Origin: Agaricus subrufescens
Lineage: Eukaryota > Basidiomycota > Agaricomycetes > Agaricales > Agaricaceae
Length of the DNA stretch: 64,000 nt
Reading direction: 5' to 3'
Assembly: GCA_029945375.1 (NCBI GenBank)
Contig: CM057067.1
Location: 806,001-870,000 of the forward strand
Every line of letters begins with the position of its first letter. The first letter of the stretch is position 1. Positions 24,692 through 36,747 of this stretch are shown here, piece after piece. Made by a program: the position numbers and the translations under genes. The notes beneath the pieces are model-generated. The model was not told the origin of the DNA. It made no database searches and was given only the letters and a program-made list of their open reading frames with translations.

Positions 24692-26347
24692 TCAGTTGTA
24701 ATGCCTGACGACACCATTACCAATCCGCTCTTCCTCAACCTTCCCACTCTTCGGCAAAACTGCCTGACCATACGCTGCCGTTCGTGCCTTTCGCCACTCT
24801 TTCATTGTCGGCGTCTTATCTTCATCAAAACGTCGCTTTATCCCAACCCTTTGGAGCACAGGGCTCTGCAAAACAGGTTCAAGCTTGACATCGTCATCAG
24901 TCATAGCGAAATAGAACAACCCGACACGGGGATATCCCTGTTGATCTTGTGGTGGTTGAACGACTCTACACCAGGCTTGAAAAACCAGAGGTTCAGAAAT
25001 CAAGGTATCGGTTACCTGTGAATTGTGGCACGATAATATCCGCCTGAAAGGGATTCCATACCGTCTCCAGCATTCACAACCTTTAGATGACCGCACCAGA
25101 GTTTAACTCAAGCTGACGAGTTATGTACCTATCAAACTTACCATAGCATTTTCGATGTGCCTGACCCACTTCCACTGGCCATCTGGGGTCAAAACCTGAA
25201 GAGCTGAGACGGGCTGACTATAAAGAAGTGTAATACTTCCAATGTCTGCCCCACACCATTAGAGGGTCTAGTTTAGCATTGGAGTGCACCCGTATGCATT
25301 TACCTGTATGCCCCTTGAGCCACAAGTTTTTTGACTTCTCCACGTCTTCTGCGGACATTGGATAGCTTCACAGCCTCTAAGCTCAGTATATGATATTTTA
25401 TATATGTATGACTCACTATTTCATCAGTCGAACTGAAGTAAGAAAATTCTTAATGTCATCCTCACGTCGGAAATGTGATTCATCACCGACGTACCAAATG
25501 ATTCACCAACAGCTTCAAACTTATGCATATCAACAAAAGTCTCTGCGGGAAGTTCCAAGCCTATGGCAAGGAGTCTATCTCGCCTTGTTGGCCTCCCCAT
25601 TAGAAAGAAGTTCAGCGAGAGACGAACCTCAACACGGGATGCAAAACATTGAAATGATTTTGCTTTGCGAATGCCTCAATCTCCGGAAGGAGGGGTCGAA
25701 TAATCTGAGGATGCTCCCGCTTGTTCACATCCCGATTGACTTTGTTTTCGTAAGAACAGAGCTTAACAAAAGAAAAGGAAATAAACTTACTACAATAATG
25801 CTCGACTTGATCACGGACTCCATTGTCAATATGCTACGCATAGGTCAAGGGGCCTTAGAAACGCCACAACCCCCGAAGCACGACCAGAACTAGACATACA
25901 AAATATTCCCTCGGCTTATAACCCTGGAAGGATCCATCGGCCTTGATAGCAGCAAGATACTTTTGTTTCTCGCTCTCACTAACATGCTCAAACGGGACAT
26001 TAGCAATATCAAACATTCTCTTCGTCTAAACTCGCGATGCGTGAGATATAAATTCCTTCAGAAAATGACCCTTAACGGTACCTGCTCAGGAGTATATCCA
26101 TGATTAATAACATAGAAGAATCCTTGATTCGTCATAGCATCAACAACTTCCTTCGCGAGCTGCATACGCCCATCAGCAGTCGCAGCCTTGGACAAGTCAA
26201 TGATAGGAAGATCAGCATAATCCACTTTTCAGAAGAAAGAACTTTCAGTCAGCTGCGAAGGACCAAGACAGTCATTAGAGGCTTACACTCAGCGTTGGTA
26301 GGAGGAGCAGGTGTGTATGGCGGAACTCTGGGAGTCTGCAAGGTCAT
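24692..26347 (-). CDS. 2-oxoglutarate/Fe(II)-dependent dioxygenase (copy D)
   Basis: Fourth and rightmost paralogue. It starts MTLQTPRVPPYTPAPPTNAE. The first exons encode VDYADLPIIDLSKAATADGR and QGFFYVINHGYTPEQ. RMFDIANVPFEHVSESEKQ follows. The metal-site exon reads VRLMKYYPMSAEDVEKSKN then LWLKGHT; the next supplies DIGSITLLYSQPVSALQVL, so the residue after the second ligand is Ile rather than Phe. The distal His is in SGGYYRATIHR. The end has GYPRVGLFYFAMTDDDVKLE (R-V-G at the 2-oxoglutarate site) and IGNGVVRHYN. Gene structure matches the other three, and it appears intact. It lies at the outer end of the array, away from VPS39. Confidence 0.82.
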
Positions 26348-27512
26348 GGAGGCGTCCTTCAAGGGGAAGTGGTGGAGAGCAGGGAATAAGAACAATCTCG
26401 CTTATACCTTCGCAGCCACGTATTCCCCTTCTAACTAGAGATATATCTGTCCTGATCCTTTCTGGCAAAAGTATGAAGCATAAGAACAGTCATCGGAGGC
26501 CCATAGTAGCCGAGATAGTAAACCCTCCTTCCTCTTTAGTGAGACACCCACGCAGAACTGTTATGAAGTTAGCACATCCGGGTTTTATCAATGCCGGAGT
26601 GGAGAGAAATGCAAGAAGTGCACTATTATATCCTCCCTGTGTGCCAGCATGCTGAGTCAAAAGAATAGAAATAGGGATAATATTCTCACCACAGGAATAT
26701 GCTTGTACCGCCCCAAACTCACAAACATTGTCATGATGTAGCATATAAGGAGTTCAAGAAGGACGTGAGCTCGTCAGAGGAAGCACTCTTGATGAACTAA
26801 AAAAAAAAACTCGAATTTAACTTTAAAGAACGGGACGCGTGATGTGTCAGCGGCCTGACAATGATTTTGAGATGACCGAAGTACAGCCGGTGTGCATAAG
26901 GAGGGGTAGTATTAGATAACGAGAAGCTGATGAGAAGAGACGACATAGACAAGGAACACTGGCAAGTACCTTCATGACCGACAGACAAAACAGAAAGAAG
27001 CTGTCTTAGGCACCGACCTCGAAGGTGAGAGCGCTCTAAAAGCTTGTGTGAGCGTTTACGCCTTTATTCATGGCCCCTACAAATAGCTTGCAACATAAAA
27101 CGATCCCTGCAGGAGCCTAAATCAATCCAACACCAACACAAATACAAACCACAGAAGCACCCTTAAATCCCAACCAAGTAAGAAAAAGACAATGAAATAA
27201 CGATGCGATAGCAAGAACAGGTTCGTGATGTGTATGTATGCTATATGAAATTGACGTGATCGAAAAACCGGAAAAAAAAAAAAAAAAAAAAAACACAAAA
27301 AGTTAAAAATTAAAAGATGTCGAAAGAGAGAGAAAAAAAAAAGCAAACCGAAAGCTAGACATGATCATAAAAATGAATGCGGGGGTATACGTGTCACCAG
27401 TGATAAAGTTCAACCAAAGAAAACGCCGCCGTATGGCTTTCCTCGATGCATCCTCCTAGACACCGGTTTGATGTCGTCATCCCCATAGAGACGAGGCCTA
27501 TCACCACTGCTG
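26348..27512. other. Intergenic region with a long A tract
   Basis: Between oxygenase copy D and LDB17. A run of about 21 A residues sits near 27272-27293. The surrounding A/T-rich sequence is probably the 3' UTR of LDB17. No gene was seen. Confidence 0.5.
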
Positions 27513-29805
27513 CTAGCGCGCACCAGCCACTTCTGATGACCGTATGACAGTAATCGTTGCACCAGCATTGGTCCTTCCCGCGGGTATCGCGGGGGGTTTC
27601 CGTCTCTTGGGCGGTGCGGGCGCGGGTCTCCGGTGAGTTCTTGGCAGTGTCTGATCGGTTGTCAATGAAGTCGTAGATGAGGTAGGTGATGCTGATGGTG
27701 TTGGCAGATAAGCATGTACAGGTGGAGGGGGTGGCGGTCGGCTGTGGCTCCGAGTATTTTTCTGTGACTGTAAGGGGCTCGAGGGCGCGAGTAGTTGATG
27801 ATTATGAGAGTGAAACTCGTATTCTGAATCATAGGAGCCTGGTCTTTCGTGATGTTTCTGGGCACGTGTCCCCTCAACAACCATCGAACCCGAGATGGCT
27901 TTTCGATTGGGTTTGTTGGAAGGGATATTTGGCGCTGAATCTGCCATAGCCATCAGGCTTGCGGAACTCGAGTTGCTGGTCCTTAACCGTTCGAGCGAAG
28001 ATGGTAATGGTGGTTTAGCCTCGTTACGCCGAACTTTAAGGTTTTCTACACTTTTGCTCGACTTTAGTGGCTTGACTTTGAAGCTGCAAGTTGGCATATT
28101 TGATGCCGACTTAGGACTCGCCACGTGAGCAGAGATCTCGCTCCTGTTGTCCCAATCACCGCTTCCTTCATCTCTACGTGCTCGTAATTGGACACACCAA
28201 TCACCAGATAAGCAACGCTCCACTAGGCGCTTGGTTGTGGGGCTAATTTCGCGTATCTTGGAGTTGCCCATTAGAGATTCCAAAGTATAGAGAATCTGTG
28301 GCCGTTTGTAGGGGTGATCGCGCATTTGGGTTCTGGTCAGAAGAGGGTGAAGGACCCGAAGGTAGTTGTTGCGTAGCTGTCACAATATTAGTTTATTAGT
28401 TATGCATCATTCAAAGTGTACTTGAGCCATACCGATTCACTGTCTTCGTCAAGATCGGCCAACTCACGTAAAAAGACATCTACGAGGACGCAAAGGTCGT
28501 TGGTATAGAAATATTCTGAGGTACCATTAGTTGTGAAAATGAGATACAATATCTTGAGGATGAGCAGTTGGGTACATAAGTCTTCTGGTGTTCCACCTGT
28601 AGAATGCGTTAAGAAGACCCTAGACTTGTATAGAACGAGATACACACCTGCTCGATTAAGCATGAAAATCATGTTCTCGCCGAAAGTCTTGCTGAACCCT
28701 AAGCGACGCATTAAAACACGAATAACGCGATTTCTTGTTTCCGCTGAAGGAATGTCGGTGTGATGATGGGAATTCGAAGGGAGTGAAGCGACCATGAATT
28801 GCTCATTTAGAGCGACCTAATTCCGCTCAGCATGTTGATTACAAGCGATATAAGACCCTTACGATCAACTTGATAACCGAATAATTGAATGTATCGTCTT
28901 GCATGTTTCTCGTGTGTTCGACGAGGTCAAACAGCTGGTCAATGAACATATCGCTAAATACACCTGCACGATTGAATGTGAGTAAAATCAGCCAGAAAGT
29001 TGAACGTGAACGTACGAAGATCTGGAAGGGAAAACTTCTGAGTCCTGCAAACTTCATACAGCAATTTAACAGCCAATGTCCGCAACTTTGCCTCGATGGG
29101 AACGGGAATGGATGGCATCCCATACGATGTGCCCACATTGCCGGTGTATGTATCTTCAACATCAGGATCAATGTCAACTAAAACATGATCCATGAGCAGT
29201 GGGAGGAGCGGCTGCCAGCGCTTATGCGACTTGAAAAAATCGGTTTTGCGTTTGCCGTACCAAAAGAGGATGCTGTAGGATATGAACTGCGAATGTGGGT
29301 TTGTATTCTGGATAGCAATTCCGGATTAGGAAACATGGACAGGTCTCATAAAGAGAGGAGAAAAGAGGCCACCGAACTCACAGACTGAGCGTCATCAACA
29401 ATGATCTCACACATCCTTTCAGAATGAAACTCAAACAATTCGGATTCCAGCAGGGTCTGAAAGGCATGTTCCAACTGCAATGGACTCTGGAGATATTGCT
29501 CTATGGAAGCCATCAGCTGCTCAGTCTAACAGTCCAAGTGAGAGACACGTGCCATGATAAGCCGCGCAGAGCGTCAGAAAGCGTCTAAGAGCAGCATCGA
29601 GTAGAGCGAGTGTCTGGTATTCGTTGCTGGGTAGTTTGAGGACGTCCTCGAGTTCTGAGAACACGTCTCAAATAAAAAGATGAATAGGATGATCGACTTG
29701 GCGCTCACCGGACCAGAATTGCTGCGCAGACTCAATTAGATAGATGATACCGAGCCCATCGTCGACAGGCACTGCGGGCACCAGGTCCTGTTCTGGATGT
29801 GCCAT
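27513..29805 (-). CDS. LDB17: Ldb17/Dip1/SPIN90-family Arp2/3 regulator with proline-rich tail
   Basis: Member of the WISH/DIP/SPIN90 family (SPIN90_LRD domain), which in yeasts controls actin patch assembly during endocytosis. Fission yeast Dip1 activates Arp2/3 without a pre-existing filament. It starts MAHPEQDLVPAVPVDDGLGI then YLIESAQQFWS, with exons VFSELEDVLKLPSNEYQTLA and MASIEQYLQSPLQLEHAFQT. The leucine-rich armadillo-like core is clear at 28795-28400: FGENMIFMLNRA, EDLCTQLLILKILYLIFTT, EYFYTNDLCVLVDVFLRELA and DLDEDSES. It continues RDHPYKRPQILYTLESLMGN. The last about 200 residues are low complexity, with PxxP stretches (RPPPPPPVHAYLPTP, PAPAPPKRRKPPAIPAG) that could bind SH3 domains, as in Ldb17. 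The stop is at 27513. Confidence 0.85.
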
Positions 29806-30673
29806 GCGGCGGCGGGAGACTGGGATGGAGTGGGCTGCGACCCTAACCCGCAAAGTGCTTAAGTAGGGAAAGCGGACAAGCAGGCACAAACACCGTCCAG
29901 TGACCATCCAGTGCCTGCTTCATGATCCGTCGCTTCGCCAATTGCTCACAACCTTAATATGTGCTCTCCTCGCTCTCTCGACGCTGGCAGACCCTCTTTC
30001 CTCTCAGATTCGCCCGCTGCTGTTAGTGAAGCTGGACCGATGCATTCATGGCTTATGACATCCAAGTAATTTACTTGTGCGCTTTTGAACAAGTCGGACC
30101 AAGTGACGGTCTGAGAGAAAGTGACAAGACTCCAACAATGCCACGGTCGGGGCAACAACCATCCATGGGCCAAGTCAGAACTAAAGTGTGGTCATTTTAT
30201 GGGTCTCAAAAACGCTGAGCAAAGCGGCGTTGTATATGTACAGGGACCCAGGCCACTAAGTGACTCCCTGTGCTACCGAGTTAGCCGAGTTAATACCATC
30301 ATCCACATTTGTGATGCCATGCCCGAAGGTATCGTCCTACCGTAATTGACAGGTTGAGCACTAAGGCCAATCAAGCATTTACAAAGTGGATAAACGGAGA
30401 GGCTATCCTCTTCGTTGGATCAACAACTTGAGCCCGAGGTCACACAACAAATGAAACGCAAAGTCTCGGCCGTCTCACCCCAGGCCTTTATACTTTTGCC
30501 TCCGATAGGAGTAACTCCACTTTCATCAATACTCCACGTTTCTACCTCAATCGATATGGAGGCTCGGGAATTCCACTGATGGTCATGGGGTATATCGTGA
30601 TGTACTCCCAGCAGATAAGCTTATCCGATAATATCAACAACCACTCTCATCTTATCACTTACCTTTCGTCTGC
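29806..30673. promoter_or_regulatory. Divergent promoter region of LDB17 and the small repeat protein
   Basis: About 870 bp between two divergently transcribed genes. It should hold both promoters. A pyrimidine/CA-rich stretch (30500-30670) precedes the right-hand start. No specific site was recognised. Confidence 0.4.
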
Positions 30674-31308
30674 ATGGATTTTATCAAAGATCTCGCACAC
30701 GGTCATGACAAGGCTGAACAACAGCCACCCCCACCCCCACCACCTGAACATCATCGTGGTTTTCTAGACAGGCTCGGTGATGTCGTAGATGATTTCAGCG
30801 GAAAGCCCCATCACGACGCAACACCGCCACCACCGCCTGCACCAAAGGAGAACTTTTTTGAAAGGATCAGTGGCGCTTTGAAGGGAGAGGACGATACTCC
30901 TTCGACTCATCCGCCCCCGCCAAAACCAGAAGGCTTCTTTGACAAGTTATCAGACGTGATTCATGGCCATGAGGCGCATGAACAACCTCCAAAGCCCGAA
31001 TCTCTTTCGGACAATCTTGGGGGCAGGATAAATAATGTGTTTGGTGGTGGCGCTAGTGGCGAAGCCAAGGAAGATACTTTGGACAAAGGTTCAGTTTTGA
31101 ACTTTCATGTGAATCGAAAAACTTACACTCTGTTGGGATTTTAGCCATTGATTTCTATCAAGAGCATGTCTTGAAGCAGGGGAAACAGGATAACGAGAGT
31201 GCGATTGAACAGGCAAAGGACAAGCAGATTGCGAGTGCAGTCAGGCATGGATACGAGAGTGTAATTGGGAAAGAGTTCCCCTCGTCTCACGGCCATCACA
31301 GGGAATGA
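30674..31308 (+). CDS. Small proline/amphipathic-helix repeat protein, possibly CipC-like
   Basis: Two exons, 30674-31088 and 31145-31308 (intron GTTCAG...TTTTAG), give about 192 residues. The first two thirds alternate proline runs with short amphipathic segments: MDFIKDLAHGHD, GFLDRLGDVVDDFSGK, NFFERISGALKGED, GFFDKLSDVIHGH and SLSDNLGGRINNVFGGG. The second exon starts AIDFYQEHVLKQGKQDNESA, then IEQAKDKQIASAVRHGYESV and IGKEFPSSHGHH. This tail resembles the CipC (concanamycin-induced protein C)/DUF3759-type end of fungal stress proteins (…QDNESA.EQAKD..I…GKEFP). No signal peptide or membrane helix. The gene model is firm; the family assignment is tentative and the function unknown. Confidence 0.7.
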
Positions 31309-34300
31309 TCATCGCTCAGGTTCTCCGCTTACGATATATTCCCCCCATTTCCATTTGTCCCCCCACTTTGTAAAAGGTGTTCATCAGAATTCTTACAATC
31401 TGAACTAGAACTCCTCCGGTTACTCGGAGACGAGTAGTCGATCGTGAGTAAATAGCAAAGAAGCCACTAAGGGGGATCAAGGGGATCGCCAGGACCAGCG
31501 GTGGCCGGTCGTCAATGTACGAATTTTATTTATACACATCGTGGAAAAGAAATTAATGGAGAATGATGCGAATAAAGTTGGCCACTCTCATGCCACACAT
31601 ACTCAAAGAAGTGCTGCTATACTTCAGAGCTATATACAACATCCTTCCATCCTGTCAAACGTGTGGCTTAGGCGACGAAAAACACCGGGAGTACACCGAT
31701 AATACAAGAGATGCCTCACTCACACTTCTTCTTCGAATGCCCAATCTTGGCACAATGGGTTTTTTTATAAGTTTACCTGGGGCCCCGAAAGACCTCAATG
31801 GGCCGCCGGTCCTCATGAATCTAATCTGACCCCGCGACACTTTACGTATTCTCTACAACTCGCTGATCGCGGACTTTTACTGGGCTTTCACGACGTCATG
31901 AGACACCCCCGCCTATACATCTACCCCGGCAATCACTTGATCAGATCTCGGCCACCACCGCTATTTGGAAGCATTGATTTCGTTAAAGTCCTTCATTCTA
32001 ATAGTACCAATTCAAAAACCCAAGGTATGTTAGGTACACTACTACTAGCTGGGCATATTTGAGACTATCTAGCTATCAGGCTGGGCGATTTATAAAGTAC
32101 GAAAAGACCATTTGGAAACTGGGCCGTTGGAGAGGGAAACAGGATATTCGGGGATGCTTGAGCAAAATTAAATGCCCGGTTGGACATGTACAGGGTCTAC
32201 TTTCGATACCAGACTCACTCCTGCTGTCACCAAAAGATCTGTGGTTTTTGGACCTTGTGGCACTTAGGGGGGTTCGATATATTCGGGTCTTGTCCCCTGC
32301 GATCGACATTTGCGCCGTCTAATCGATTAGAGGGTTTCCCCTTCGCCTTGAGTCTTGTAATGATTTTGGTGATCTCACTCAATGCAGACACCATTTTATA
32401 TGATTTATATCATATAGATGCATTTGAATAGAAGAAAAACATACTAACCCAACGTGCTAAAAAGTTAAGTTATCTCCGAGTATTACCTCTCCTCTTCCAA
32501 TAAGGACATGTCTATCTGTCACCTCACCCCTGCACTCCAACCGGCGTCAGCGGTATTATCAGTGGCGACAATTGACGGTCCTATTTCGGTTCTCTTACCG
32601 GTAGGAGTTAGAAGCGAAGTGCACCTATACAATTTGGTGGAAGAATACCATAGTATGTTCCCTTATCTCCCTTTTTGTGTCGCGGCTACTAGGTTAGTTA
32701 GGGTGGCCAGCCTGCGGTAGGAAAGCCAAATAGTGTTGTTGGACAGAGAACCATTGAGCATCGTGGCAAGGGCGCTCCGAAGCTTTATCAATACCTTCTA
32801 CAGCGTAGAAGCACCCTGTCAGCGATCGCACATATGACATAGCGACATGTACGCATTAGTGCTCTTTCACCCCACCCCCTGTCAGCGATCTCAGAAAATG
32901 CCTTACTAGGTTGAACGAGAGTATAGAATCTAGAAAGACTCACCGACAGAAAATATACAAACACTCGGTAGTGCCGGAGACCTCTATTCTTGAAGACCCT
33001 CATTTTAGTTCGAAGACTTCGATTCCGGGTACTTCTTCACCCTCCCTTTTGGGACATTATTTCACATTATCTATGGTAATGCCTACAGAATGAACGGCGG
33101 TATCACAAACATGGAGGCTCTGCTAGATTCAAAAACCCGGTGTCATCTTAACGGTAAATTAGTGTGATCATGCTTAAGCATTGGATTACCAACAAGAGCG
33201 CAGCAGCCTAGCTGACCGAGCACGCAATTCTACTCGTATTACAGTGTAATACAAAATCATGATGCAAAGCGCTACTCCATCTCAACCAATACTTATCATT
33301 ATGTTATTCTTTAGTCCATTCGCGCTGTTTAGCTTTGCTAGGCTGGCATTTGCCGAAAATTGATGACCGCTGTTAGGTGTTGTCAACCAACTGCTGTACT
33401 CAATAGCCACTTCGCGTGGCACAAAACCCGGGGTGTCGTATACGCATGAAAGGCGCTGTCCAGATACGGATGCCAATTGATCTACTCTCTCCGACCCAAT
33501 CGCAGTGCATGAATTACTCATGGCTGGCTATTCACCAAACGCACATTACGGATCATGATACCCCAGGTAAGTTATGCAAAAAGTCACCTCCAAGAAAAAG
33601 GGCTATGAAATGATTTGTGTGAAGTGTCATGGTAAACCCATATAAACTGCATATAATAATACAAGTGGCGGCAGTGTAATTCCATGGGAAGGATTGGTGT
33701 GCGGCTGCAGAGTGGACCAGAACCTCAGGCTTTACTAACGGCGCTGTATGTTTGAATGTAATACACTGATTCCGTTCGGAAAAATCAACAATGCCCGGGA
33801 GTTTCAAAGGGTCACCAAGGAATCCTACTTTTTAGGCATGTTAGCTCGGCGCAGGTTACCTTGTCAGTTACGTCCCACACCTAGTCATCGGCATGGGATT
33901 TGAAAGAGTCTAAGAAGAAGCTACCTGTTGCAGCGCGGTTATTTCCGGCAAATGAATACGGCGTGCAAGGGCTAGGCTTGACAAGTCACAATCGAAGTCT
34001 GTATCGATTTGACTCCACTGAGCTCGTGGCTAGGAAATTCACCTTGGCTATTCCGAGTCGGAAACCCCACCAGGAGTCGGATTTCGTCACATTTGAAACA
34101 ACTGAGGCCTACAGTAGCCCCCATAGAAAAATAGCTGGCTCTACAAGATTTACTCCACAGCGCGAATTCCGGTTTCAACAAGTTGCCACACCCGGTGGCT
34201 GTCGAGCTGTGTCACAGATTTCCTAATTTCCTCACCAAAAAGTTAAAAATTGATTGTATATTGTCACGTTCCATCATCGGGATATTAATTGAGATCAAAG

Positions 34301-35403
34301 TCCGACATGAAGTGGTTAACTTTGTTGACCGAAAATGCCGAAGTAGTATGTAAATGGTGCCTTGACGGCCCCTACCTTTCACCCATCCCGGAAGAAGGGT
34401 CTCTCTCCGACGCCTTTTGTCTTCGTAAACCGGCGTTAACTGGCCTTTTCAGAGAAAAAGCAGGGACCTTTGAATAGGTTTGTGGATTTGAAGGCGCATA
34501 AGCCGGAGAGTCAATAAAAATAATAAAATGCGGAGCTAATGCATGCCACTTTGTCGATGTGACGAAGACCCTAGATGCGCACTTGCAGCCTGCTTCAGAT
34601 TCCCCAAGGAGTGGCGGCGTCCGAGCAAGGCATCAGACGCTGTCATCGCTGTGGGAATCCAACTGTCAGATGTTACGATGTCAGCACTACCATACAATGA
34701 TAGTAATTTGCTGATGCAGATCTTCCTCTCTTTCTCACATGGACTAACCGTGGTCATAGATCATTGGCGATACTGGAGGTCGCCAGATTCAACTCCCGTG
34801 TTTCAAAATCTTTGTACCGGGGCCGCTAAACACCTCGGATATGGCAATGTGCGCCTCGACATGCTTCATGGAATCAACGATGGAAACCAGGTGAGAAGAA
34901 AAATATTTTGGGGTTACTCTCTGTCTTTCAAAGTGCTCAGACGCGTGTATTGTGCGTGCTGTGTCCGGGTTCTACTATCAACGCGTCTCTTCTTCCGGAT
35001 TATACGAGAAGTGACGTCTGCTCAATGGGGGATGGGTCTATTTGGGATGTCTCTCGGTGGGACGTCGGTGACCCGGTTTAGCGCGTTATTCGGACGCAGC
35101 TCTCTTGATGTGCTCCAAAGTGAGCCTGAGGCGTGATTGGAGTGCGCTCGAGAGGTCTAGGGTCTCCGACACAGAGAAAGAGTAGAGTGTATACGGAGGA
35201 ACATCGACCCTGTCATTCCCTTCTTGGGTTAGTATCAGTTTTCAATCGCAATTCGTAGTTCCATGCCTATTTGGTTTTTTTTTGCTCTTGACATGCGAAT
35301 TTGTATGGAGATGACGATTCAATTTTAGGTGTACGCCACTACGCGAAACTGCTATAAAAGCCAGACGGTAAACCTGGATTGACCAGCAGCAGCAATCCTC
35401 TCA
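31309..35403. other. Gene-poor 4-kb region
   Basis: Apart from a retroelement trace at 31.6-31.8 kb I see no gene. The longest frame, 34543-35136 (+), has 197 codons, no recognisable domain and no splice context, and is rich in Arg/Ser/Cys as random frames are. The proximal promoter of the peroxygenase lies at the right end; ACTGCTATAAAAGCC near 35348 is a plausible TATA box about 55 bp before the start codon. Confidence 0.5.
31660..31795 (+). pseudogene. Degenerate reverse-transcriptase zinc-binding (zf-RVT-like) fragment
   Basis: In one frame the sequence at about 31707-31766 reads EMPHSHFFFECPILAQWVFL. This resembles the H-x-F-F-x-C-P...W end of the zinc-binding region after reverse transcriptase in non-LTR retroelements and their relatives. 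About 50 bp upstream in another frame is a C-x-x-C pair (SCQTCGLGDEK). A stop and a frameshift break it. No target-site duplication, poly(A) tail or reverse-transcriptase core was seen. Confidence 0.35.
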
Positions 35404-36747
35404 ATGGCTCGCTTTGCATCCTTCGTCGCTCTTGCGCTCTCTCTCGCCGCTTCTACCATGGCATTCCCTGCCTATGGTTCCCTAGGTGGTTTGTCGCAAC
35501 GACAAATCGACGAAATCATGCCTACTCTCAAACCGACGAAGGCAAGGCTCCCACCTCCTCCCTTGAAGGACAACGGCACCAAGCTCGTCAACGATGCCAA
35601 ACATCCTTGGAAGGCTCCTGGAACCGATGACAAGCGAGGCCCCTGCCCTGGATTGAATACGCTTGCTTCTCACGGTGTAAGTCACTTGTAGTGCATATGT
35701 GATTTGGATATTGACTCCCCTTACAGTGGTTGCCCCGTGATGGTGTTGCATCGCCATACGATCTCGTCGTTGCCTCTATGGAAGGTGAGGAAGGGTTGTT
35801 CTTCCCAATATGAATTGCCAAGTCTCATCGATAATTTGTAACAGGATTCAACTTTGATCACACCATCGCGACAAGATTCGCATACTCCAGTCACCTCATC
35901 GATGGAAACCAAGTCACTGATCTGCTCAGTATCGGTGCGAAGACCGACTTGACTGGACAGGACCCCCCTGCCCCAGCAAACCCTGGTGGTCTCAACTTGC
36001 ACGGAAACATTGAAGGTGATGGCAGCATGACCCGAGGTGTGTTGTAAATTACACATTTTATTCACAAGCTAATCGGTGCCTGATCTCCAGCTGACGCTTA
36101 CTTCGGTAACAACTGGGCGTTCAACGAGACTCAGTTCCAAGATGTAAGTTTAATCCTAAATTCTACAATATTATCTCTGACTTAATTTACTATAGCTTGT
36201 TGGATTCATGAAAAAATACGGAGCCGGAAAGTACAACTACACCGTCGCCGGTGAATTCAGATACCACCGTATCCAACAATCTATTGCCAACAACCCCCAG
36301 TTCAGCTTCACCAACAACCGTTTCGAAGGTGCTTATGTCGAAACCATTGTTGCTGCCAACTTGTTCGCCGACGGTCGCCGCGATGACCACTCCTTCGACA
36401 TTGACACCGCTCGTGGCTTCTTCGAGCACCAACGTATGCCAGACGACTTCCACCGTGCCAACAAGCCATACGGTATTGAAGGTACTGATGTCGTCTATGG
36501 TCTTCACCCATTCAAACCGGGTAAGAACGTCAATGGTGTCAACACCTACACCGTTGACGAGGATTCTGCCACTTTCGAAAACGACCCCGATGGCTGCAAG
36601 ACGTACGAGTGGTTCGTGAAGAACGCTGTCATGCCCTTGTACCCTAAGCCCACCGGTATCTTGAGGGACAACCTCAAGCTTAACCTCCACGTCTACTGGA
36701 CGACCTTCCCTCCTACTTGCGAGGAGCTCTTCCCATACGGAAAATAA
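35404..36747 (+). CDS. Secreted unspecific peroxygenase (haem-thiolate peroxidase, long type)
   Basis: Haem-thiolate enzyme that inserts oxygen from H2O2 into C-H bonds and aromatics; expected extracellular. Five exons (35404-35676, 35727-35784, 35845-36036, 36091-36143, 36196-36747) encode 375 residues. The N-terminus is a signal peptide (MARFASFVALALSLAASTMA). The haem-ligand motif is RGPCPGLNTLASHG with Cys at about residue 81. The Mg/acid motif EGD occurs in NIEGDGSMTRADAYFGN. The catalytic pair appears as R-F-E-G-A-Y-V-E, with Arg and Glu seven residues apart. That defines the long (Agrocybe-type) subgroup, as short enzymes have His in place of Arg. The C-terminal half (FEHQRMPDDFHRANKPYGIE, DGCKTYEWFVKNAVMPLYPK) is also typical. 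A TATA-like box precedes the gene. Possible roles are litter or lignin-derived aromatic turnover. Confidence 0.93.

Noticed and set aside
16916..26347. Oxygenase array as a secondary-metabolite cluster
   Set aside because: No synthase, P450, transporter or regulator lies beside the four oxygenases; neighbours are VPS39 and LDB17. Tandem duplication explains the cluster.
27272..27293. A run as a retrotransposon poly(A) tail
   Set aside because: No target-site duplication or upstream retroelement sequence was seen; it lies in the AT-rich 3' region of LDB17.
34543..35136. 197-codon open frame on the plus strand in the gene desert
   Set aside because: No recognisable domain, signal peptide or splice context; composition like a random frame; no paralogue in the window.
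36190..36690. 166-codon minus-strand frame
   Set aside because: Mirror of the long last exon of the peroxygenase, whose codon pattern keeps the opposite strand open.
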